This document shows positions 1-9,095 of a stretch of 64,000 bases of DNA, piece after piece. The stretch's first letter is position 1. Every line of letters begins with the position of its first letter. The notes under the pieces were generated by a model. That model saw only the letters and a program-made list of their open reading frames with translations, made no database searches and was not told the DNA's origin. Made by a program: the position numbers and the translations under genes. The DNA comes from Leclercia sp. LSNIH1 (GTDB lineage Bacteria; Pseudomonadota; Gammaproteobacteria; Enterobacterales; Enterobacteriaceae): NCBI RefSeq assembly GCF_002902985.1, contig NZ_CP026171.1, forward strand, positions 248,001 through 312,000, read 5' to 3'.

Positions 1-55
1 TCTCATCGAAGAAGGAGTCCTCGGTGAGATTCAGAATGCCGAACACCGTCACCAT
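1..55 (-). CDS. sul1: Dihydropteroate synthase, sulfonamide-resistant (5' end only)
   Basis: Only the first 18 codons are in the window, reading [18 protein letters not shown] from an ATG at 53-55. This is the N-terminus of Sul1, a dihydropteroate synthase that sulfonamides do not inhibit and that restores folate synthesis. The start overlaps the last 7 bases of qacEdelta1, the usual arrangement in the 3' conserved segment. The rest of the gene lies outside the window, so its integrity cannot be judged. Confidence 0.9.
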   Translation of the reverse strand, partial: MVTVFGILNLTEDSFFDE

Positions 56-396
56 GGCGTCGGCCTCCGCAGCGACTTCCACGATGGGGATCGGGCGAGC
101 AAAAAGGCAGCAATTATGAGCCCCATACCTACAAAGCCCCACGCATCAAGCTTTTGCCCATGAAGCAACCAGGCAATGGCTGTAATTATGACGACGCCGA
201 GTCCCGACCAGACTGCATAAGCAACACCGACAGGGATGGATTTCAGAACCAGAGAAAGAAAATAAAATGCGATGCCATAACCGATTATGACAACGGCGGA
301 AGGGGCAAGCTTAGTAAAGCCCTCGCTAGATTTTAATGCGGATGTTGCGATTACTTCGCCAACTATTGCGATAACAAGAAAAAGCCAGCCTTTCAT
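49..396 (-). CDS. qacEdelta1: Truncated quaternary ammonium efflux protein QacEdelta1
   Basis: This 115-aa small multidrug resistance (SMR) protein begins [20 protein letters not shown], with the conserved membrane glutamate in the first helix and four predicted membrane segments. The C-terminal residues after about position 103 (ending SLRRPTPW) are the junction sequence of the 3' conserved segment rather than native QacE, which is the mark of the delta1 form. The family exports lipophilic cations in exchange for protons; the delta1 form gives only weak resistance. It follows the aadA1 cassette and overlaps sul1. Confidence 0.95.
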   Translation of the reverse strand: MKGWLFLVIAIVGEVIATSALKSSEGFTKLAPSAVVIIGYGIAFYFLSLVLKSIPVGVAYAVWSGLGVVIITAIAWLLHGQKLDAWGFVGMGLIIAAFLLARSPSWKSLRRPTPW

Positions 397-500
397 GATA
401 TATCTCCCAATTTGTGTAGGGCTTATTATGCACGCTTAAAAATAATAAAAGCAGACTTGACCTGATAGTTTGGCTGTGAGCAATTATGTGCTTAGTGCAT

Positions 501-558
501 CTAACGCTTGAGTTAAGCCGCGCCGCGAAGCGGCGTCGGCTTGAACGAATTGTTAGAC
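501..558 (-). other. attC site of the aadA1 cassette
   Basis: An imperfect inverted repeat bounded by CTAACGC and GTTAGAC lies directly downstream of aadA1, with the GC-rich AAGCCGCGCCGCGAAGCGGC core. The length of about 60 bp is that of the aadA1 attC site. It is the last recombination site before the 3' conserved segment. Confidence 0.85.
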
Positions 559-559
559 A

Positions 560-1351
560 TTATTTGCCGACTACCTTGGTGATCTCGCCTTTCACGTAGT
601 GGACAAATTCTTCCAACTGATCTGCGCGCGAGGCCAAGCGATCTTCTTCTTGTCCAAGATAAGCCTGTCTAGCTTCAAGTATGACGGGCTGATACTGGGC
701 CGGCAGGCGCTCCATTGCCCAGTCGGCAGCGACATCCTTCGGCGCGATTTTGCCGGTTACTGCGCTGTACCAAATGCGGGACAACGTAAGCACTACATTT
801 CGCTCATCGCCAGCCCAGTCGGGCGGCGAGTTCCATAGCGTTAAGGTTTCATTTAGCGCCTCAAATAGATCCTGTTCAGGAACCGGATCAAAGAGTTCCT
901 CCGCCGCTGGACCTACCAAGGCAACGCTATGTTCTCTTGCTTTTGTCAGCAAGATAGCCAGATCAATGTCGATCGTGGCTGGCTCGAAGATACCTGCAAG
1001 AATGTCATTGCGCTGCCATTCTCCAAATTGCAGTTCGCGCTTAGCTGGATAACGCCACGGAATGATGTCGTCGTGCACAACAATGGTGACTTCTACAGCG
1101 CGGAGAATCTCGCTCTCTCCAGGGGAAGCCGAAGTTTCCAAAAGGTCGTTGATCAAAGCTCGCCGCGTTGTTTCATCAAGCCTTACGGTCACCGTAACCA
1201 GCAAATCAATATCACTGTGTGGCTTCAGGCCGCCATCCACTGCGGAGCCGTACAAATGTACGGCCAGCAACGTCGGTTCGAGATGGCGCTCGATGACGCC
1301 AACTACCTCTGATAGTTGAGTCGATACTTCGGCGATCACCGCTTCCCTCAT
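560..1351 (-). CDS. aadA1: Aminoglycoside (3'')(9)-O-adenylyltransferase AadA1
   Basis: This 263-aa enzyme transfers AMP from ATP to streptomycin and spectinomycin. The nucleotidyltransferase motif is visible near residues 35-50 as LYGSAVDGGLKPHSDIDLLV, containing the GS and DxD metal-binding residues. The C-terminal half is the helical AadA domain, ending ITKVVGK. The sequence matches AadA1 rather than AadA2 as far as I can recall. It is the last cassette in the array, so it is the farthest from Pc and probably the weakest expressed. Confidence 0.95.
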   Translation of the reverse strand: MREAVIAEVSTQLSEVVGVIERHLEPTLLAVHLYGSAVDGGLKPHSDIDLLVTVTVRLDETTRRALINDLLETSASPGESEILRAVEVTIVVHDDIIPWRYPAKRELQFGEWQRNDILAGIFEPATIDIDLAILLTKAREHSVALVGPAAEELFDPVPEQDLFEALNETLTLWNSPPDWAGDERNVVLTLSRIWYSAVTGKIAPKDVAADWAMERLPAQYQPVILEARQAYLGQEEDRLASRADQLEEFVHYVKGEITKVVGK

Positions 1352-1354
1352 GAT

Positions 1355-1424
1355 GTTTAACGCCCAGCTTCAGACGCGCGGAGGCCGTAAGGCCGTAGCG
1401 TCGGCTGGAAGCATTGGTTAGAGC
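1355..1424 (-). other. attC site of the gcuQ cassette
   Basis: The site is bounded by TTTAACGCC and GGTTAGAGC, with the internal complementary pair CAGACGCGCGGAGGCC and GGCCGTAGCGTCGGCTG. It separates gcuQ from aadA1. Confidence 0.75.
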
Positions 1425-1442
1425 ATGAGCGATTTACTGTAT

Positions 1443-1748
1443 TCATGGCTTTCGAAAAATTGTATCTGCACAGGTTGCTAGTACGACGTACACAATAGGC
1501 CCGAGCAGTATGAGCGCCGCCCAGCCCTGAGGAGAACTTGGCGCTTTACCCGCGTAGGTGACGATCTCCACCACCAGTAGCGCCCAGGCCGCAAGGAATA
1601 TGGCGATGTTTCGCGGCCTTAACCAAGTGCGCTTCTGAGCCTTGTCTAGAAGATTCACCACGTCACTACCGTCAAAGAAGTGGTGGCCGCAGTGAGCGCA
1701 ACGATGTGCATCTACGAAATTCTGGCGGCCACAGCGTGCGCAGTTCAT
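1443..1748 (-). CDS. gcuQ: Cassette gene of unknown function (orfQ): zinc ribbon plus membrane segments
   Basis: The 101-aa product starts with two CxxC pairs, MNCARCGRQ and HRCAHCGHH (residues 3-6 and 17-20), which make a zinc-ribbon-like finger. Two hydrophobic segments follow near residues 48-66 and 76-94. Its position between gcuP and aadA1 matches the unidentified cassette long called orfQ or orfX'. No function is known to me. A cytoplasmic zinc finger on a two-helix membrane anchor is what the sequence shows. Confidence 0.8.
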   Translation of the reverse strand: MNCARCGRQNFVDAHRCAHCGHHFFDGSDVVNLLDKAQKRTWLRPRNIAIFLAAWALLVVEIVTYAGKAPSSPQGWAALILLGPIVYVVLATCADTIFRKP

Positions 1749-1753
1749 TTTTG

Positions 1754-1823
1754 CTCTAACGCCCTAGCTAAGCCGACGGACAGCCCGCAGGGCTGGCCGG
1801 TCGGCTTGAGCGCCATGTTGGGC
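1754..1823 (-). other. attC site of the gcuP cassette
   Basis: The site is bounded by CTCTAACGCC and GTTGGGC, with the complementary arms AAGCCGACGGACAGCCC and GGGCTGGCCGGTCGGCTT. It overlaps the 3' end of gcuP, as attC sites often do. Confidence 0.75.
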
Positions 1824-2276
1824 GACAACTGCCTTGCGCATTGCATACCTACGGAACATGACGCCTCCACGGGAGACATTTTGCTCCTCAACTACACTGA
1901 AACCATGCCGCAGGAAAAAGGGCTTGGCGACCAGACTGGCTTCTGTGAAGAGCGAAACACCTGGGAGGGCTTTCTCAACCTCACGGTACAGAACAGACGC
2001 GACGCCCCGACGCTCGGAACCCGGTGCGGTGTAAAGAAACTCGATGTGGCCGCTAAGCTCGTAAGAGATGAACCCGATAACCGCATCTCCCTCAATTGCT
2101 AGAAGAGTCTGTAGGCCAGATAAGCGAGCTGACCAAGCCTCTATATCTGCGGGACGCGGTGCCCACGCATTCCTTTGCGAAGCGTCATAGTGAGACGCTC
2201 CAAGTACATGAATAGACTCAGTAAATACGACTGCGATAGAGGCGACGTCAGATTCAGTGCAAGTGCGTACGTTCAT
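1764..2276 (-). CDS. gcuP: Cassette-borne GNAT acetyltransferase (orfP)
   Basis: Starting at the ATG at 2274-2276, the product is about 170 aa and has a GNAT fold. The acetyl-CoA-binding signature is visible as IEFLYTAPGSERRGVASVLY near residues 80-100, with the R-x-x-G-V-A loop, and the family's C-terminal strand follows in KPFFLRHGFSVVEEQ. A longer reading from 2423 would run through the attC site, so I prefer the inner start just behind the cassette boundary. It is the cassette usually called orfP or orfX in the aac(3)-Ia to aadA1 array. The substrate is unknown and aminoglycoside acetylation has not been assumed. Confidence 0.8.
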   Translation of the reverse strand: MNVRTCTESDVASIAVVFTESIHVLGASHYDASQRNAWAPRPADIEAWSARLSGLQTLLAIEGDAVIGFISYELSGHIEFLYTAPGSERRGVASVLYREVEKALPGVSLFTEASLVAKPFFLRHGFSVVEEQNVSRGGVMFRRYAMRKAVVAQHGAQADRPALRAVRRLS

Positions 2277-2291
2277 ATCGGTTTTCTTGTT

Positions 2292-2934
<643 letters not shown>

Positions 2935-2940
<6 letters not shown>

Positions 2941-3567
2941 ATCACTGCGTGTTCGCTCGAATGCCTGGCGTGTTTGAACCATGTACACGGCTGGACCATC
3001 TGGGGTGGTTACGGTACCTTGCCTCTCAAACCCCGCTTTCTCGTAGCATCGGATCGCTCGCAAGTTGCTCGGCGACGGGTCCGTTTGGATCTTGGTGACC
3101 TCGGGATCATTGAACAGCAACTCAACCAGAGCTCGAACCAGCTTGGTTCCCAAGCCTTTGCCCAGTTGTGATGCATTCGCCAGTAACTGGTCTATTCCGC
3201 GTACTCCTGGATCGGTTTCTTCTTCCCACCATCCGTCCCCGCTTCCAAGAGCAACGTACGACTGGGCATACCCAATCGGCTCTCCATTCAGCATTGCAAT
3301 GTATGGAGTGACGGACTCTTGCGCTAAAACGCTTGGCAAGTACTGTTCCTGTACGTCAGCAAGTGTCGGGCGTGCTTCTTCTCCGCCCCACCACTCGACG
3401 ATATGAGATCGATTTAGCCACTCATAGAGCATCGCAAGGTCATGCTCAGTCATGAGGCGCAGTGTGACGGAATCGTTGCTGTTGGTCACGATGCTGTACT
3501 TTGTGATGCCTAACTTTGTTTTAGGGCGACTGCCCTGCTGCGTAACATCGTTGCTGCTCCATAACAT
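2935..3567 (-). CDS. aac(6')-Ib: Aminoglycoside N(6')-acetyltransferase AAC(6')-Ib
   Basis: The enzyme acetylates the 6'-amino group of amikacin, tobramycin and kanamycin. The ATG at 3565-3567 gives a 210-aa product whose first 20 or so residues ([20 protein letters not shown]) are translated from attI1, so the resistance protein is fused to an integron-derived leader. The standard protein resumes near [13 protein letters not shown]. Diagnostic positions read Trp102 (GDGWWEEE) and Asp179 (TTPDGPAVY), so this is not the fluoroquinolone-acetylating cr variant. Leu119 in [11 protein letters not shown] fits the amikacin-active form rather than the gentamicin-active one. As first cassette it sits directly behind the strong Pc promoter. 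Confidence 0.95.
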
Positions 3568-3575
3568 CAAACATC
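3508..3575 (-). other. attI1: attI1 recombination site
   Basis: The GCCTAAC core at 3508-3514 (GTTAGGC on the cassette strand) marks the crossover point with the first cassette. The adjoining sequence up to about 3575 is the known attI1 region, including the ATG used by the aac(6')-Ib leader. Confidence 0.85.
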
Positions 3576-3620
3576 GACCCACGGCGTAACGCGCTTGCTG
3601 CTTGGATGCCCGAGGCATAG

Positions 3621-3646
3621 ACTGTACAAAAAAACAGTCATAACAA
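3621..3646 (-). promoter_or_regulatory. Inactive P2 position overlapping the LexA box of intI1
   Basis: On the cassette strand a TTGTTA -35 (3641-3646) and a TACAGT -10 (3621-3626) are separated by only 14 bases. The active P2 needs a GGG insertion giving 17, so P2 is off here. The same bases contain CTG-N10-CAG (3622-3637), the LexA operator that puts integrase expression under SOS control. Confidence 0.85.
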
Positions 3647-3649
3647 GCC

Positions 3650-4663
3650 ATGAAAACCGCCACTGCGCCGTTACCACCGCTGCGTTCGGTCAAGGTTCTG
3701 GACCAGTTGCGTGAGCGCATACGCTACTTGCATTACAGTTTACGAACCGAACAGGCTTATGTCAACTGGGTTCGTGCCTTCATCCGTTTCCACGGTGTGC
3801 GTCACCCGGCAACCTTGGGCAGCAGCGAAGTCGAGGCATTTCTGTCCTGGCTGGCGAACGAGCGCAAGGTTTCGGTCTCCACGCATCGTCAGGCATTGGC
3901 GGCCTTGCTGTTCTTCTACGGCAAGGTGCTGTGCACGGATCTGCCCTGGCTTCAGGAGATCGGAAGACCTCGGCCGTCGCGGCGCTTGCCGGTGGTGCTG
4001 ACCCCGGATGAAGTGGTTCGCATCCTCGGTTTTCTGGAAGGCGAGCATCGTTTGTTCGCCCAGCTTCTGTATGGAACGGGCATGCGGATCAGTGAGGGTT
4101 TGCAACTGCGGGTCAAGGATCTGGATTTCGATCACGGCACGATCATCGTGCGGGAGGGCAAGGGCTCCAAGGATCGGGCCTTGATGTTACCCGAGAGCTT
4201 GGCACCCAGCCTGCGCGAGCAGCTGTCGCGTGCACGGGCATGGTGGCTGAAGGACCAGGCCGAGGGCCGCAGCGGCGTTGCGCTTCCCGACGCCCTTGAG
4301 CGGAAGTATCCGCGCGCCGGGCATTCCTGGCCGTGGTTCTGGGTTTTTGCGCAGCACACGCATTCGACCGATCCACGGAGCGGTGTCGTGCGTCGCCATC
4401 ACATGTATGACCAGACCTTTCAGCGCGCCTTCAAACGTGCCGTAGAACAAGCAGGCATCACGAAGCCCGCCACACCGCACACCCTCCGCCACTCGTTCGC
4501 GACGGCCTTGCTCCGCAGCGGTTACGACATTCGAACCGTGCAGGATCTGCTCGGCCATTCCGACGTCTCTACGACGATGATTTACACGCATGTGCTGAAA
4601 GTTGGCGGTGCCGGAGTGCGCTCACCGCTTGATGCGCTGCCGCCCCTCACTAGTGAGAGGTAG
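3650..4663 (+). CDS. intI1: Class 1 integron integrase IntI1
   Basis: The 337-aa tyrosine recombinase inserts and excises cassettes at attI1 and attC. Catalytic features are visible: an arginine in [12 protein letters not shown] (about residue 146), HTLRHSFA (the HxxR pair near 277-280) and the tyrosine in TTMIYTHV (about 312). The region around [17 protein letters not shown] is the integron-specific patch that separates IntI enzymes from other tyrosine recombinases. The length is that of intact IntI1 and the LexA box upstream is intact, so it is probably functional. Confidence 0.97.
   Translation: MKTATAPLPPLRSVKVLDQLRERIRYLHYSLRTEQAYVNWVRAFIRFHGVRHPATLGSSEVEAFLSWLANERKVSVSTHRQALAALLFFYGKVLCTDLPWLQEIGRPRPSRRLPVVLTPDEVVRILGFLEGEHRLFAQLLYGTGMRISEGLQLRVKDLDFDHGTIIVREGKGSKDRALMLPESLAPSLREQLSRARAWWLKDQAEGRSGVALPDALERKYPRAGHSWPWFWVFAQHTHSTDPRSGVVRRHHMYDQTFQRAFKRAVEQAGITKPATPHTLRHSFATALLRSGYDIRTVQDLLGHSDVSTTMIYTHVLKVGGAGVRSPLDALPPLTSER
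3737..3765 (-). promoter_or_regulatory. Strong cassette promoter PcS
   Basis: Inside intI1, on the opposite strand, TTGACA (3760-3765) and TAAACT (3737-3742) are spaced by 17 bases. This combination is the strong Pc variant. It drives all five cassettes leftwards. Confidence 0.9.
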
Positions 4664-4752
4664 GGCAGCGCAAGTCAATCCTGGCGGATTCACTACCCCT
4701 GCGCGAAGGCCATCGGTGCCGCATCGAACGGCCGGTTGCGGAAAGTCCTCCC

Positions 4753-5572
4753 GGCACTGTTGCAAAGTTAGCGATGAGGCAGCCTTTTGTCTTATTCAAA
4801 GGCCTTACATTTCAAAAACTCTGCTTACCAGGCGCATTTCGCCCAGGGGATCACCATAATAAAATGCTGAGGCCTGGCCTTTGCGTAGTGCACGCATCAC
4901 CTCAATACCTTTGATGGTGGCGTAAGCCGTCTTCATGGATTTAAATCCCAGCGTGGCGCCGATTATCCGTTTCAGTTTGCCATGATCGCATTCAATCACG
5001 TTGTTCCGGTACTTAATCTGTCGGTGTTCAACGTCAGACGGGCACCGGCCTTCGCGTTTGAGCAGAGCAAGCGCGCGACCATAGGCGGGCGCTTTATCCG
5101 TGTTGATGAATCGCGGGATCTGCCACTTCTTCACGTTGTTGAGGATTTTACCCAGAAACCGGTATGCAGCTTTGCTGTTACGACGGGAGGAGAGATAAAA
5201 ATCGACAGTGCGGCCCCGGCTGTCGACGGCCCGGTACAGATACGCCCAGCGGCCATTGACCTTCACGTAGGTTTCATCCATGTGCCACGGGCAAAGATCG
5301 GAAGGGTTACGCCAGTACCAGCGCAGCCGTTTTTCCATTTCAGGCGCATAACGCTGAACCCAGCGGTAAATCGTGGAGTGATCGACATTCACTCCGCGTT
5401 CAGCCAGCATCTCCTGCAGCTCACGGTAACTGATGCCGTATTTGCAGTACCAGCGTACGGCCCACAGAATGATGTCACGCTGAAAATGCCGGCCTTTGAA
5501 TGGGTTCATGTGCAGCTCCATCAGCAAAAGGGGATGATAAGTTTATCACCACCGACTATTTGCAACAGTGCC
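4753..5572 (-). mobile_element. IS26: IS26 copy 1 (820 bp)
   Basis: The 14-bp terminal inverted repeats GGCACTGTTGCAAA and TTTGCAACAGTGCC define an element of exactly 820 bp. It truncates the integron's 5' segment on one side and lacY on the other. The 8-bp flanks differ (AGTCCTCC and GTGGAAGC), so the copy did not arrive by simple transposition at this site. It is in the same orientation as copy 2 at 13570. Confidence 0.98.
4805..5509 (-). CDS. tnpA: IS26 transposase
   Basis: From the ATG of [10 protein letters not shown] the product is 234 aa, the standard IS26 length; an upstream in-frame ATG at 5527 adds six residues and is unlikely to be used. It is an IS6-family DDE transposase. An N-terminal HTH (residues about 30-55) is followed by the catalytic residues in [18 protein letters not shown] and [12 protein letters not shown]. 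The protein is the same as that of the second copy. Confidence 0.97.
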   Translation of the reverse strand: MNPFKGRHFQRDIILWAVRWYCKYGISYRELQEMLAERGVNVDHSTIYRWVQRYAPEMEKRLRWYWRNPSDLCPWHMDETYVKVNGRWAYLYRAVDSRGRTVDFYLSSRRNSKAAYRFLGKILNNVKKWQIPRFINTDKAPAYGRALALLKREGRCPSDVEHRQIKYRNNVIECDHGKLKRIIGATLGFKSMKTAYATIKGIEVMRALRKGQASAFYYGDPLGEMRLVSRVFEM

Positions 5573-6451
5573 GTGGAAGCTTATATCGAACGCGTCAGCC
5601 GGGCCAACCGCTTTGAATATGGCAAAGTGCGGGTCGCAGGCTGCGTCGGCTGGGCGCTATGCGCCTCGATAACCGGCGTGCTGTTCGGCATCGATCCCAA
5701 TATCACCTTCTGGATCGCCTCCGGCTTTGCGCTGGTGCTCGGTCTGCTGCTCTGGCTGTCGCGGCCGGAAAGCAGCAACAGCGCCCAGGTTATCGAGGCG
5801 CTGGGCGCCAATCGCCAGGCCTTTTCGCTGCGTACGGCGGCAGAGCTGCTGCGTATGCCGCGCTTCTGGGGCTTTATCGTCTATGTGGTGGGTGTCGCCA
5901 GCGTCTACGACGTGTTTGACCAGCAGTTCGCCAACTTTTTCAAAAGCTTTTTCGCCAGTCCGCAGCGCGGTACCGAAGTGTTTGGCTTCGTCACCACCGG
6001 CGGCGAGTTGCTCAACGCGCTGATCATGTTCTGCGCGCCGGCCATCGTTAACCGCATCGGCGCCAAAAACGCCCTGCTGACCGCGGGGATGATCATGTCG
6101 GTGCGTATTCTCGGGTCGTCCTTCGCCTCATCGGCAGTCGAGGTGGTGATCCTCAAGATGCTGCATATGTTTGAGATCCCCTTCCTGCTGGTGGGAACTT
6201 TTAAATATATCTCTTCCGCCTTTAACCCGCGCCTCTCGGCCACCCTGTTCCTGATCGGTTTTAATCTGTCAAAACAGCTGTCCGGGGTGGTGCTTTCCGC
6301 CTGGGTGGGCCGGATGTACGACACCGTCGGCTTCCATCAGGCCTATCTGATCCTCGGCTGCATAACCCTGAGCTTCACCCTGCTCTCGTTCGTCACCCTA
6401 CGCGGCGGCAACCGTCTGCTGCCGACCGCAGAGACGCAGAGCCCCGCCTGA
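5573..6451 (+). pseudogene. lacY: Lactose permease, 5'-truncated by IS26
   Basis: The reading frame is open from the IS26 boundary (VEAYIERVSRANRF) to a stop at 6449-6451 and matches the LacY family from about residue 125 to the end. The family motif YDVFDQQFANFF is present. The first third, including the start codon and the first membrane helices, is missing, so no permease can be made. High GC and position next to blaSHV match the Klebsiella chromosome. It marks the left breakpoint of the captured segment. Confidence 0.92.
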
Positions 6452-6481
6452 CTCCAGCGCCCCCGTCAGGGATGACGGGCT

Positions 6482-7570
6482 TCACTCGACAATCCGCGTC
6501 TCCCCGCCGCGATTCTCCAGCGCATAGCGCTGACAAGGCGCCCCGGCGGCGATAAGCTCCGCCAGCTCCGCCGAGTGGCTGGTCAGCCAGATCTGGCTGT
6601 AGCGCGAGGCCTCGATAATCAGCCGGGCCAGCGCGGGCAACATGTCGCGATGCAGGCTGTTCTCCGGTTCATTGATCGCCAGAAACGCCGGCGGGCGCGG
6701 ACTGAGCAGCGCGACGGCGAGGCACAAAAAGCGCAGCGTACCGTCGGACATCTCCGCCGCCAGCAGCGGGCGGCGGATCCCTTCGCGACGCATTTTCAGA
6801 GCGAAACGCGAGTGCTCGTTTTCACAATAAAACTGGCAGCCGGGAAAGGCGTCGGCAAGGATTTCATGCAAAATCTCCTCCGCGCCGATCTCGACAATGG
6901 TCTGAAAGGCGGCGGCGAGATTCTGGCCATCGCTGTCGAGGACTGGCGAACGGTAACCCACGGCCGGCTGACGCAGTGGCGAATGACGGCCAATCGCGAA
7001 TTCATGATAAAACCGCCAACGGCGCAGCGTCTCCCGCACTCGCGATACTTCGGGAAAACGGTGCGGCTCGCCAAGCTGACCGAACACCGACTCATTTTCA
7101 TAAATACTCTCGGTGAAAGTACTTTTCTCCCCGGTGACATCGACGAGAAACGCCGCCTGATTCTTGCGCTGCAGTACGCGGGAGGAAGGCCGGCGGGAGT
7201 AGCCGGCCAGCCAGATATTCTCTTCTTTAACGATAGGATCGAGCATGAATTGCGTCGGATAGGGCAATTTTTCAGGGAAGCCTATCTGCAGTTCATAATC
7301 GAAGCTGTCGGTCCGGCAGGCGATTTGCAGCCGGCGGGGGTGACGATCGAGGGGCGAACGCTCCCCGGACCACATCATATTCTCCAGACCGCCCTCTTCG
7401 CTGATAAACCCCGAAAGCCTGCCCTCAGCGGCAGCGGTCAGCAGGTGGATGGCGTTATAAATATTGGATTTACCGCAGCCGTTAGGGCCGAAGACAATGT
7501 TCAGCGGCCCGAGCTCCAGCGCGATATCCTTTACTGAGCGAAAATTTTGAATACGAATGTACTGAATCAT
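6482..7570 (-). CDS. RecF/SMC-like AAA ATPase (chromosomal lacY to blaSHV neighbour)
   Basis: The 362-aa protein starts MIQYIRIQNFRSVKDIALEL, the typical beginning of AAA_21/RecF-like ATPases. A Walker A is visible as FGPNGCGKSN at about residues 27-36 and the C-terminal part carries a signature-like SDGTLRFLCLAVALL, a Walker B-like LAINEPENSLH and an H-switch WLTSHS. Such ATPases usually bind DNA or act in defence pairs, but no nuclease partner adjoins it. It is often labelled recF in descriptions of the IS26-blaSHV unit, although it is not the replication RecF. The in-frame extension to 7627 is not needed. Confidence 0.85.
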   Translation of the reverse strand: MIQYIRIQNFRSVKDIALELGPLNIVFGPNGCGKSNIYNAIHLLTAAAEGRLSGFISEEGGLENMMWSGERSPLDRHPRRLQIACRTDSFDYELQIGFPEKLPYPTQFMLDPIVKEENIWLAGYSRRPSSRVLQRKNQAAFLVDVTGEKSTFTESIYENESVFGQLGEPHRFPEVSRVRETLRRWRFYHEFAIGRHSPLRQPAVGYRSPVLDSDGQNLAAAFQTIVEIGAEEILHEILADAFPGCQFYCENEHSRFALKMRREGIRRPLLAAEMSDGTLRFLCLAVALLSPRPPAFLAINEPENSLHRDMLPALARLIIEASRYSQIWLTSHSAELAELIAAGAPCQRYALENRGGETRIVE

Positions 7571-7656
7571 TATGCGTCCGGCCCTGGAAATAGAAGGCTG
7601 CCACAGTAGCACAGCGGCGCCCGGCATACCCTCTTACGCCCCCTTTCGGGCAGGGT

Positions 7657-7938
7657 TTAACAGAACATTTTTTTCATTCCACGGGTCAGGGCGACCCGCG
7701 TCAGCTTATCGCTATCCTGATGGGCGTCGCTGAAAACGCCAAAAAAATAGCGTTCATCGTCAATGGTTTGGCTAACAATTCGGTAGCTCAACGATTGCCC
7801 GGATAGCGCACCGTACTGCGCAGGCGTCACCGAGACTTCGGTCGCGTCATCGGCGACGCTGACCAACAGCCCGTCCGCCTTACCGCCCACCAGCATGACC
7901 TTAATTATCGGGTGCACCAGTTCCTCCCGGGATGGCAT
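7657..7938 (-). CDS. Small protein of unknown function beside blaSHV
   Basis: The 93-aa product begins MPSREELVHPIIKVML and contains no motif I recognise. Base composition is as GC-rich as its neighbours, and the gene belongs to the chromosomal segment between the ATPase gene and blaSHV. It is divergent from blaSHV with 276 bp between the starts. Confidence 0.6.
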   Translation of the reverse strand: MPSREELVHPIIKVMLVGGKADGLLVSVADDATEVSVTPAQYGALSGQSLSYRIVSQTIDDERYFFGVFSDAHQDSDKLTRVALTRGMKKMFC

Positions 7939-8078
7939 ATAGCGTTGGCGAACCGCAGGGACCGGCGGGCGTGGTGATCGGCAAACAGCGACGCCCGACA
8001 GAGTGCGGTATTTAGTACTTTCTTATAGTTCATCACGGCCTTGAGTCAAAAAATAGCGTGCTTAGGCAGGGCTAGATA

Positions 8079-8107
8079 TTGATTATTCGAAATAAAAGAT
8101 GAAAAAT
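8079..8107 (+). promoter_or_regulatory. Probable blaSHV promoter
   Basis: TTGATT at 8079-8084 is the -35 box described for chromosomal blaSHV genes, followed about 17 bases later by an A-rich -10 (AAAAAT around 8102-8107). The spacing is approximate. No IS26 end lies near, so blaSHV seems to keep its own weak promoter here. Confidence 0.45.
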
Positions 8108-8214
8108 GATGAAGGAAAAAAGAGGAATTGTGAATCAGCAAAACGCCGGGTTATTCTTATTTGTCGCTTCTTTACTCGCCTTTATCGGCCCTCACTCAAG
8201 GATGTATTGTGGTT

Positions 8215-9075
8215 ATGCGTTATATTCGCCTGTGTATTATCTCCCTGTTAGCCACCCTGCCGCTGGCGGTACACGCCAGCCCGCAGCCGCTTGAGCAAAT
8301 TAAACTAAGCGAAAGCCAGCTGTCGGGCCGCGTAGGCATGATAGAAATGGATCTGGCCAGCGGCCGCACGCTGACCGCCTGGCGCGCCGATGAACGCTTT
8401 CCCATGATGAGCACCTTTAAAGTAGTGCTCTGCGGCGCAGTGCTGGCGCGGGTGGATGCCGGTGACGAACAGCTGGAGCGAAAGATCCACTATCGCCAGC
8501 AGGATCTGGTGGACTACTCGCCGGTCAGCGAAAAACACCTTGCCGACGGCATGACGGTCGGCGAACTCTGCGCCGCCGCCATTACCATGAGCGATAACAG
8601 CGCCGCCAATCTGCTACTGGCCACCGTCGGCGGCCCCGCAGGATTGACTGCCTTTTTGCGCCAGATCGGCGACAACGTCACCCGCCTTGACCGCTGGGAA
8701 ACGGAACTGAATGAGGCGCTTCCCGGCGACGCCCGCGACACCACTACCCCGGCCAGCATGGCCGCGACCCTGCGCAAGCTGCTGACCAGCCAGCGTCTGA
8801 GCGCCCGTTCGCAACGGCAGCTGCTGCAGTGGATGGTGGACGATCGGGTCGCCGGACCGTTGATCCGCTCCGTGCTGCCGGCGGGCTGGTTTATCGCCGA
8901 TAAGACCGGAGCTAGCAAGCGGGGTGCGCGCGGGATTGTCGCCCTGCTTGGCCCGAATAACAAAGCAGAGCGCATTGTGGTGATTTATCTGCGGGATACC
9001 CCGGCGAGCATGGCCGAGCGAAATCAGCAAATCGCCGGGATCGGCGCGGCGCTGATCGAGCACTGGCAACGCTAA
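8215..9075 (+). CDS. blaSHV-5: Extended-spectrum class A beta-lactamase SHV-5
   Basis: The 286-aa precursor starts [20 protein letters not shown] with a Sec signal peptide. Active-site elements are all present: Ser70 in MMSTFK, SDN at 130-132 (MSDNSAA), Glu166 in [12 protein letters not shown] and KTG at 234-236. The segment reads [12 protein letters not shown], which means Gly238Ser and Glu240Lys, the pair that enlarges the pocket for cefotaxime, ceftazidime and aztreonam. Residue 35 is leucine (IKLSES), so the allele is SHV-5 and not SHV-12, which has Gln35. I saw no other change from SHV-1 by eye. An upstream in-frame ATG at 8161 would only lengthen the signal region. Confidence 0.95.
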   Translation: MRYIRLCIISLLATLPLAVHASPQPLEQIKLSESQLSGRVGMIEMDLASGRTLTAWRADERFPMMSTFKVVLCGAVLARVDAGDEQLERKIHYRQQDLVDYSPVSEKHLADGMTVGELCAAAITMSDNSAANLLLATVGGPAGLTAFLRQIGDNVTRLDRWETELNEALPGDARDTTTPASMAATLRKLLTSQRLSARSQRQLLQWMVDDRVAGPLIRSVLPAGWFIADKTGASKRGARGIVALLGPNNKAERIVVIYLRDTPASMAERNQQIAGIGAALIEHWQR

Positions 9076-9095
9076 CCCGGCGGTGGCCGCGCGCG

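Noticed and set aside
3621..3646. Active second cassette promoter P2
   Set aside because: The boxes are 14 bases apart; the active form has a GGG insertion giving 17.
4982..6451. Long plus-strand frame running from inside IS26 into lacY
   Set aside because: The first two thirds are antisense to the IS26 transposase; only the part after 5573 resembles a real protein, so it is a truncated lacY fused by chance.
6575..7537. Plus-strand frame of 320 codons
   Set aside because: It lies wholly antisense to the AAA ATPase gene, which has Walker motifs; the antisense translation has no family features.
8215..9075. SHV-12 assignment
   Set aside because: Residue 35 is leucine (IKLSES); SHV-12 has glutamine at this place in addition to Ser238 and Lys240.
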